42,646 bases of DNA. Source: Micromonospora sp. ATCC 39149 (GTDB lineage: Bacteria > Actinomycetota > Actinomycetes > Mycobacteriales > Micromonosporaceae). Location of the stretch: positions 1,925,393 to 1,968,038 of the forward strand of contig NZ_GG657738.1 in assembly GCF_000158815.1 (NCBI RefSeq), in the 5' to 3' direction. The notes below the pieces were generated by a model. That model was given only the letters and a program-made list of their open reading frames with translations, was not told where the DNA came from and did no database searches. Of this stretch, positions 37,300-42,646 are shown in pieces (position 1 is the first letter of the stretch; each line of letters starts with the position of its first letter). The translations under genes were made by a program, and so were the position numbers.

Positions 37300-38730
37300 A
37301 TGGGTCAGGTGGTGGCTCGGGGGTTCGGGTGGCGGCATGCTGGGCGGCGGGCCTGGGCGGTGCGGGGAGTCGACCTGCGCGTCGAGGTTGGGGAGCGGGT
37401 GCTGCTGCTGGGGCCGTCCGGTGCCGGCAAGAGCACGCTGCTGGCCGCGCTGGCCGGGCTGTTGGCCGACGACTCGGGCGAGCAGGAGGGCACCGTCGAG
37501 GTCGACGGGCTCGACCCCCGCACCGACCGGAAACGGGTCGGCATCGTCTTCCAGGACCCGGAGAGCCAGCTCGTGATGGCCCGCTGCGGCGACGACGTCG
37601 CGTTCGGGCTGGAGAACCGGGGTGTGCCCGCCGGTGAGATCTGGCCCCGGGTGGACGAGGCGCTGCGCCGGGTCGGCTTCCCGTACCACCGGGACCGCCC
37701 GACCGCGGCCCTCTCCGGCGGCGAGCAGCAGCGGCTGGCGCTGGCCGGGGCCCTCGCCCTGCGGCCGGGACTGCTGCTGCTCGACGAGCCGACCGCCAAC
37801 CTCGACCCGGCCGGGGCGGCGCTGGTCCGCCGGGCCGTGGCCGACGCCGTGGCCGCCGACACCACGCTGATCCTGGTCGAGCACCGCGTCGCCGAGGCGC
37901 TGCCGCTGGTCGACCGGGTGGTGGTGCTGGAGCCGGGCGGCGGGGTCCGCGCCGACGGGCCGCCGGAGGCGGTCTTCGCCGTCCACGGCGACGCGCTCGC
38001 CGCCGAGGGGGTCTGGGTGCCCGGCCGGACGGTGCCGCCCCGGCAGGCCACCGCCGCCCCCGGCGACCCGCTGCTCACCACCGACCGGGTCGCCCTGCCG
38101 CCCCGCCTCGCCCCGACGGATCTGGCGGTACGCGCCGGCGAGGCGCTCGCCGTCCTCGGCCCGAACGGGGCGGGCAAGTCCACCCTGGCGCTGCTGCTCG
38201 GCGGGCTGCTGCGGCCAGGGGCCGGCCGGGTGGCGGCGACCCCGGAGCTGGCCGGGCGGGACGCCGCCGTCGCACCGCACCGCTGGCGGGCGCCCACTTT
38301 GGCCCGCCGGATCGGGTCGGTCTTCCAGGACCCGGAGCACCAGTTCGTCACCGGGACGGTCTTCGACGAGCTGGCCCTCGGGCCGCGCCGCACCGGCCAG
38401 GCCGAGGCCGCCGTCCGGGCCACCGTGGACGGACTGCTCGACCGGCTGCGGCTGGCGCGGCTGGCCCGGGCGAACCCGTACACCCTCTCGGGTGGGGAGG
38501 CGCGGCGGCTGAGCGTGGCGACCGCCCTGGCCACCGCGCCCCGCCTGCTGGTCTGCGACGAGCCCACCTTCGGCCAGGACCGGCGCACCTGGCTGGAGCT
38601 GGTCGACCTGTTCGCCGAGCTGCGCGACGGCGGGCACGGCGTCGTCACCGTCACCCACGACCCGGACTTCGTGGCGGCCCTGGCCGACCGGCGGGTCACC
38701 CTGACCGGCGGGGCGGCGGTGACGGCATGA
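37300..38730 (+). CDS. ykoD: ECF transporter ATP-binding protein, two fused ATPase domains (YkoD)
   Basis: 476 residues. Domain 1 (about 1-240): Walker A GPSGAGKST, signature LSGGEQQR, Walker B LLLLDEPTANLD. Domain 2 (about 255-476): GPNGAGKST, signature LSGGEARR, Walker B LLVCDEPTFGQD. Each has the Q-loop VFQDPE typical of ECF ATPases. It energises the YkoE/EcfT complex. Strong ribosome site (GGGAGGGAGGGG). Its stop overlaps a repeat-encoded ORF (ATGA). Confidence 0.95.
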   Translation: MGQVVARGFGWRHAGRRAWAVRGVDLRVEVGERVLLLGPSGAGKSTLLAALAGLLADDSGEQEGTVEVDGLDPRTDRKRVGIVFQDPESQLVMARCGDDVAFGLENRGVPAGEIWPRVDEALRRVGFPYHRDRPTAALSGGEQQRLALAGALALRPGLLLLDEPTANLDPAGAALVRRAVADAVAADTTLILVEHRVAEALPLVDRVVVLEPGGGVRADGPPEAVFAVHGDALAAEGVWVPGRTVPPRQATAAPGDPLLTTDRVALPPRLAPTDLAVRAGEALAVLGPNGAGKSTLALLLGGLLRPGAGRVAATPELAGRDAAVAPHRWRAPTLARRIGSVFQDPEHQFVTGTVFDELALGPRRTGQAEAAVRATVDGLLDRLRLARLARANPYTLSGGEARRLSVATALATAPRLLVCDEPTFGQDRRTWLELVDLFAELRDGGHGVVTVTHDPDFVAALADRRVTLTGGAAVTA

Positions 38731-38927
38731 CCAGCCACGGGCCGGCGACCGGCACGCGCCACGGGCAGGGGAGCGGCACGCGCCACGGGCAGGGGAGCGG
38801 CACGCGCCACGGGCAGGGGAGCGGCACGCGCCACGGGCAGGGGAGCGGCACGCGCCACGGGCAGGGGAGCGGCACGCGCCACGGGCAGGGGAGCGGCACG
38901 CGCCACGGGCCGGCGGTGGCGGCGTGA
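38727..38927 (+). CDS. 66-residue repeat ORF between ykoD and ecfT
   Basis: The frame opens at an ATG overlapping the ykoD stop (ATGA) and closes at a TGA overlapping the GTG of the transmembrane gene (GTGA), so it is bracketed by coupling junctions. It consists of six tandem copies of an 8-residue unit GTRHGQGS plus a seventh GTRHG, between MTSHGPAT and PAVAA. Low-complexity, Gly/His/Arg-rich. Either a real small protein, a translational relay keeping ribosomes moving into ecfT, or an expanded repeat without protein function. No family known. Confidence 0.35.
   Translation: MTSHGPATGTRHGQGSGTRHGQGSGTRHGQGSGTRHGQGSGTRHGQGSGTRHGQGSGTRHGPAVAA
38751..38910 (+). repeat. 24-bp tandem repeat, 6.7 copies
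   Basis: The unit GGCACGCGCCACGGGCAGGGGAGC repeats without visible divergence, in frame (24 nt = 8 codons) with the small ORF. Six full units end at 38894, followed by 16 nt of a seventh. Identity among copies suggests recent expansion. It is 24 bp with no spacers, so not a CRISPR array. Confidence 0.95.
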
Positions 38928-39719
38928 TCAGCATCGCGCCGGTGGCCACGCCCGGCAGGCCGCTGGCCCGGCGCAACCCGGTGGCGAAGGTCGCCGCCGC
39001 GCTGGTCTTCTCGTTCGCCCTGCTCGCCACCCTGGACCCGGTGGCACCGGCCATCGCCATCGGCGTCGAGCTGGCCGTGCTGCCGCTGTTCGGATCCGTA
39101 CTGATGCTCGCCCGCGGCCGGGCCACTGCTGCTCAGGGCCGCCGGCATCGTGGTCACCCTGGTCCTGTTCGCCGCCGAGCGCACCGGCCGGGTGCTGGTC
39201 GAGGCGGGGCCGGTGCTGGTCACCAGCGGGGTCCTGCTGACCGCGCTCGGGTTGGCGTTGCGCATGCTCGCGGTGGCGCTGCCCGGCGTGATCGTCTTCG
39301 CCACCACCGACCCCACCGACCTGGCCGACGCGCTGGTCCAGAACGCGAAGGCCCCGGCCCGCTTCGCGATCGGCGCGCTCGCGGCGTTCCGGCTCGTGCC
39401 GCTGCTCGGCCGGGAGTGGCAGATGATCAGTATGGCCCGGCGGGCGCGCGGAGTGGACGCCGGGCGCAACCCCGTGGCCCGGCTGCGGCTGTTCGTCTCG
39501 ACCGCGTTCGCGCTGCTGGTCGGGGCGATCCGGCGGGGCACCCGGCTGGCGGTGGCGATGGACGCCCGGGGGTTCGACGCGGGCACCCCGCGCACCGTGG
39601 CCCGGCGGCAGCGGTTCACCGCCGCCGACGGCCTGCTGATCGCCGGGGCGGCGGCGCTGGCCGGGGCGGCGCTGGCGGTCAGCGTCGCGCTGGGCACGTT
39701 CCGCCCGCTGATCGGCTGA
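38924..39719 (+). pseudogene. ykoC: ECF transporter transmembrane component (EcfT/YkoC), frameshifted
   Basis: N-terminal part from the GTG at 38924: ISIAPVATPGRPLARRNPVA and on to LFGSVLMLARG (about 64 residues, three helices). Near 39108-39128 the frame shifts by one base; the family sequence resumes in the next frame (AAGIVVTLVLFAAERTG, then the two diagnostic coupling motifs ARRARGVDAG and AMDARGFDAG) to the stop at 39719. Intact, the protein would be about 264 residues and complete the YkoEDC thiamine transporter. The break may be a sequence error. The GTG overlaps the stop of the repeat ORF. Confidence 0.85.
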
Positions 39720-39876
39720 CCAGGAGCGTGGACGACGGGCCCGAGGGCGGGGCGCGCGGCCGGGGCCTGCGGCGACGCAACCACACTGTGACACTGTGTC
39801 GACCACGGGTCCCGGTCCGTTGGACGGCGCGATACCGTCGCAGCACTACAGGCGACGCGAGAGGTGGCGGGTACGG

Positions 39877-41322
39877 ATGACGCAACAGGCGACGGCGCAG
39901 ATCGGCGTGACGGGGCTGGCGGTGATGGGCCGGAACCTGGCCCGCAACCTGGCCCGGAACGGGTTCACGGTGGCGGTGCACAACCGGTCGCCGGAGCGGA
40001 CCCGCAGCCTGGTCGCCGATCACGGTGACGAGGGAACGTTCGTGCCGTCCGAGTCCCTGGAGGATTTCGTCGCGTCGCTGGAGCGCCCCCGCGCCGTGAT
40101 CATCATGGTCAAGGCGGGCGCACCCACCGACGCGGTGATCGACGAGCTGGTGCCGCTGCTGGACGAGGGCGACATCATCGTCGACTGCGGCAACGCCCAC
40201 TTCGCTGACACCCGGCGGCGGGAGGAGGCGCTGCGCGCCCGAGGGCTGCACTTCTCCGGCACCGGCGTGTCCGGCGGCGAGGAGGGCGCGCTGCTCGGGC
40301 CGAGCATCATGCCGGGCGGCTCCGCCGAGTCGTACGCGAAGCTCGGCCCGATGTTCGAGAAGATCGCCGCGCAGGTGGACGGCACCTCGTGCTGCCGGCA
40401 CATCGGCCCGGACGGCGCCGGCCACTTCGTGAAGATGGTCCACAACGGCATCGAGTACGCCGACATGCAGCTCATCGCCGAGGCGTACGACCTGCTGCGG
40501 GCCGGGCTGTCGGCGAGCCCGGCGGAGATCGCCGAGATCTTCCGGGAGTGGAACACCGGCGAGCTGGAGTCGTTCCTCATCGAGATCACCGCCGAGGTGC
40601 TGGGGCACACCGACGCGGCGACCGGCCGCGCCTTCGTGGACGTGGTACTCGACCAGGCCGAGCAGAAGGGCACCGGCCGCTGGACGGTGCAGAGCGCGCT
40701 GGACCTGGGCATCCCGATCACCGGCATCGCCGAGGCGACGTTCGCCCGATCGCTGTCCGGGCACGCCGGCCAGCGCGAGGCCGCCCGCCGGGCGTTCGGC
40801 GACGCCGGGGAGAAGTGGCAGGTCGAGGACCGGGACACCTTCGTCGAGGACGTGCGGCGCGCGCTGCTGGCCAGCAAGATCGTCGCGTACGCGCAGGGCT
40901 TCGACCACATCCGTGCCGGCAGCAGCGAGTACAACTGGGACATCGACCTGGGCGGCACCGCGACGATCTGGCGGGGCGGCTGCATCATCCGGGCCCGTTT
41001 CCTGGACCGGATCAAGGAGGCGTACGACGCCCAGCCGGAGCTGCCGTCGCTGCTGGTCGCGCCGTACTTCGCCGAGGCGGTCAGCGCCGGCGTGCCGAGC
41101 TGGCGGCGGGTGGTGGTCGACGCGGCCCGCGCCGGGGTGCCCACGCCGGCGTTCTCCTCCTCGCTGGCGTACTTCGACGGGCTGCGCGCCGAGCGGCTAC
41201 CCGCCGCGCTGTTGCAGGGGCTGCGGGACAACTTCGGCGCGCACACCTACCGCCGGGTGGACCGGGACGGGTCGTTCCACACGCTGTGGGCCACCGAGGC
41301 TCGCTCCGAAGTGGAGGCCTGA
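39877..41322 (+). CDS. gnd: 6-phosphogluconate dehydrogenase, decarboxylating
   Basis: 481 residues, the long (~480) NADP-dependent type. Produces ribulose-5-phosphate and NADPH in the pentose phosphate pathway. Rossmann motif GLAVMGRNLARNLARNGF, substrate loop SGTGVSGGEEGALLGPSIM, catalytic Lys in GHFVKMVHNGIEYADMQ, and QKGTGRWTVQSALDLG. Start ATG at 39877 has GAGAGGTGG about 9 nt upstream; an in-frame ATG 27 codons earlier runs through the promoter region. CACTGTGA-CACTGTGT, a tandem half-site pair near 39785, could be an operator. Confidence 0.97.
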   Translation: MTQQATAQIGVTGLAVMGRNLARNLARNGFTVAVHNRSPERTRSLVADHGDEGTFVPSESLEDFVASLERPRAVIIMVKAGAPTDAVIDELVPLLDEGDIIVDCGNAHFADTRRREEALRARGLHFSGTGVSGGEEGALLGPSIMPGGSAESYAKLGPMFEKIAAQVDGTSCCRHIGPDGAGHFVKMVHNGIEYADMQLIAEAYDLLRAGLSASPAEIAEIFREWNTGELESFLIEITAEVLGHTDAATGRAFVDVVLDQAEQKGTGRWTVQSALDLGIPITGIAEATFARSLSGHAGQREAARRAFGDAGEKWQVEDRDTFVEDVRRALLASKIVAYAQGFDHIRAGSSEYNWDIDLGGTATIWRGGCIIRARFLDRIKEAYDAQPELPSLLVAPYFAEAVSAGVPSWRRVVVDAARAGVPTPAFSSSLAYFDGLRAERLPAALLQGLRDNFGAHTYRRVDRDGSFHTLWATEARSEVEA

Positions 41323-41327
41323 GCACT

Positions 41328-41368
41328 CCGTCGGCGCCGCCCCCGAGGTGCGGGGGCGGCGCCGACGG
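41328..41368. terminator. Bidirectional terminator between gnd and the small membrane gene
   Basis: A perfect 17-bp stem (left arm 41328-41344, right arm 41352-41368) with a 7-nt loop, directly between two convergent genes. Confidence 0.88.
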
Positions 41369-41373
41369 ACGGG

Positions 41374-41559
41374 TCAGAAGAACCGGCGACGCTTGGCCTT
41401 GTGCGGGCGCAGCAGGTCGGCGCCCCTGGTGAGCAGTCGGGTGACGCCGGTGGGGCCGCGTCGGGCCTCCAGCGTGTGGCTGAGCCGGCGTGCGCCGGCC
41501 GCAGCCAGCGGCACGGCGGCCGCCATGACCGCCCACTGGGCAATCCGCTTCTGAATCAT
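41374..41559 (-). CDS. Small conserved membrane-anchored protein
   Basis: 61 residues: one N-terminal hydrophobic helix (IAQWAVMAAAVPLAAAGA) then a very basic tail ending HKAKRRRFF. Similar short proteins with the same QKRIxQWA start and RRGPT middle are common in Streptomyces and relatives, without known function. GGAGGTG lies 8 nt before the ATG. It is followed by the shared terminator. Confidence 0.8.
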   Translation of the reverse strand: MIQKRIAQWAVMAAAVPLAAAGARRLSHTLEARRGPTGVTRLLTRGADLLRPHKAKRRRFF

Positions 41560-41605
41560 GTGGGTTCACCTCCGCCGTCGTGGCTGTTGCCGACGGTGAT
41601 ACCCC

Positions 41606-41620
41606 ACCGGCCGCGCCGGT
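41606..41620 (-). terminator. Possible hairpin after uppS
   Basis: ACCGGC-CGC-GCCGGT, a 6-bp perfect stem 25 nt downstream of the uppS stop on the minus strand. Short stem, so uncertain. Confidence 0.35.
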
Positions 41621-41644
41621 AAGCCTGCCTCGGCTGCGGGGTGC

Positions 41645-42457
41645 TCAGAGCTGCGGGGCCACCGGGTTGGGCAGCGCGCCGCCGAACCGGCGGTCCCGCT
41701 GGGCGTACAGCTCGCAGGCGTACCACAGGTGACGGCGGTCGAAGTCCGGCCAGAGGGTGTCGAGGAACACCAACTCCGCGTACGCGGTCTGCCAGAGCAG
41801 GAAGTTGGAGATCCGCTCCTCCCCGGACGGGCGGAGGAAGAGGTCCACCTCGGGGATCTCCGGGTGGTAGAGGTACTTCGCCACGGTCTTCTCGGTGACC
41901 TTGCCCGGGTCGAGCCGGCCGGCCGCCACGTCACGGGCGATCGCGGCGGCGGCGTCGGCGATCTCGGCCTGCCCCCCGTAGTTGACGCAGAACTGGAGGG
42001 TCAGCGTCGAGTTGCCCCGGGACATCTCCTCGGCGGTCTGCAACTCGGAGATGACGCTCTTCCACAGCCGCCCGGCGCGGCCGGACCAGACCACCCGCAC
42101 GCCCAGATCGACGAGCTGGTCACGGCGGCGGCGGATGACGTCGCGGTTGAAGCCCATCAGGAACCGGACCTCCTCCGGCGAGCGCCGCCAGTTCTCGGTG
42201 GAGAACGCGTACGCCGACAGGTAGGGGATGCCCAGCTCGATCGCACCCTCGATGGTGTCGAAAAGGCTGTGCTCGCCCTGCTCGTGACCCTTGGTGCGGG
42301 GTAGCCCCCGCTCCTTGGCCCACCGGCCGTTGCCGTCCATGACGATCGCGACGTGCTTCGGCAACGCGTCGGCCGGCAACGCCGGGGGCCGGGCACCCGA
42401 CGGGTGCGAAGTCGGCGGCACCGGCGCACCCCGGCCGGGCCTCATCGATCGGATCAC
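41645..42457 (-). CDS. uppS: Isoprenyl transferase (cis-prenyl / undecaprenyl diphosphate synthase)
   Basis: 270 residues from the GTG at 42457, which has GGGAGA 7 nt upstream; an ATG four codons later is an alternative. The enzyme builds the long-chain lipid carrier for wall synthesis. Catalytic Asp is at about residue 41 in [14 protein letters not shown], with [16 protein letters not shown], the IPP-binding [19 protein letters not shown] and AYAELVF. It follows recO by 16 nt, the usual actinobacterial arrangement. Confidence 0.96.
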   Translation of the reverse strand: MIRSMRPGRGAPVPPTSHPSGARPPALPADALPKHVAIVMDGNGRWAKERGLPRTKGHEQGEHSLFDTIEGAIELGIPYLSAYAFSTENWRRSPEEVRFLMGFNRDVIRRRRDQLVDLGVRVVWSGRAGRLWKSVISELQTAEEMSRGNSTLTLQFCVNYGGQAEIADAAAAIARDVAAGRLDPGKVTEKTVAKYLYHPEIPEVDLFLRPSGEERISNFLLWQTAYAELVFLDTLWPDFDRRHLWYACELYAQRDRRFGGALPNPVAPQL

Positions 42458-42473
42458 TCGGTCTTCTCCCTGT

Positions 42474-42646
42474 TCACAGCGGCGGTACCGCCCCGGCCGC
42501 CGGGCCGCCCCGGTCGACCAGCGGCAGCGAGCGTAGCGCGCGCTCCAGGTGCCATTTGCAGGTGCGCCGCGACCAGGCCGCTGCACTCCCGGCGTACGCC
42601 GGTCTCGGTGGCGTCGGCGAGCACCCAGTCGCCGGTGGTGAGCGCG
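42474..42646 (-). CDS. recO: DNA repair protein RecO, C-terminal fragment with an apparent frameshift
   Basis: Reading in from the window edge: [20 protein letters not shown] then SGLVAAHLQ, then one extra A near 42559 (CAAATGG where CAATGG is expected) switches frame to [20 protein letters not shown] and a stop at 42474. Both parts match the end of actinobacterial RecO, the recombination mediator that loads RecA with RecR. The stop is 16 nt before the uppS start. Only the 3' end is in the window. Confidence 0.75.
   Translation of the reverse strand, partial: RSPPATGCSPTPPRPAYAGSAAAWSRRTCKWHLERALRSLPLVDRGGPAAGAVPPL

Noticed and set aside
38751..38910. CRISPR array
   Set aside because: Units are directly contiguous 24-mers without spacers, in frame with an ORF, and no cas gene is near.

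Overview
The window is very GC-rich, uses frequent GTG starts and ATGA/GTGA stop-start overlaps, and carries TANNNT-type -10 boxes, an iron-repressor box and gene families typical of high-GC actinomycetes. The content (dnaG-dgt block, Zur/ArsR zinc locus, DUF6703- and DUF6328-like proteins, a ROK-controlled sugar ABC operon, a lone roadblock protein) fits Micromonosporaceae, most likely Micromonospora. The genus is inferred from gene content, not from an alignment.

Layout. 1-8.1 kb, all minus strand: a ROK regulator heads a sugar ABC transporter operon (ATPase, permease, twin-arginine lipoprotein binding protein), followed by a Gfo/Idh oxidoreductase with a 3' frameshift, then a divergent inositol-phosphate synthase homologue coupled to a UbiA-type prenyltransferase that runs off the left edge. 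8.3-13.3 kb, minus: hypothetical protein, DNA primase, siderophore reductase under an iron box, dGTPase-like HD hydrolase, VOC protein. 13.6-20 kb: roadblock/LC7 protein, pyruvate phosphate dikinase, a GH20 hexosaminidase, a secreted C39-like protein and a strong terminator. 20-23.3 kb: a tRNA-dihydrouridine synthase broken by several indels, a short disrupted AbiEi-like gene enclosed by inverted copies of a double-palindrome repeat, and glycyl-tRNA synthetase. 23.4-28.1 kb: small proteins, then a complete zinc locus (znuA-znuC-znuB, ArsR-type sensor, Fur-type Zur). 28.2-34.4 kb: membrane proteins, a large acyl-CoA dehydrogenase, and an overlapping trio of alpha/beta hydrolase, AAC(3)-type acetyltransferase and SIS-domain protein. 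34.4-36.4 kb: a permease with its TIGR03943 partner. 36.4-39.7 kb: a thiamine (or precursor) ECF transporter behind a TPP riboswitch, with a 24-bp tandem repeat between the ATPase and transmembrane genes. 39.9-42.6 kb: 6-phosphogluconate dehydrogenase, a small membrane protein, undecaprenyl diphosphate synthase and the 3' end of recO.

How the parts work together: the zinc locus pairs high-affinity uptake with two metal sensors and a Fur-family box overlapping the znuA promoter. The thiamine transporter should be shut off by TPP. The sugar operon is probably autoregulated by its ROK protein.

Caution: four genes (Gfo/Idh, dus, ecfT, recO) are interrupted by one-base-type indels and a fifth short ORF is disrupted. 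So many in 42 kb, in housekeeping genes too, suggests residual sequence errors at least as much as real decay.
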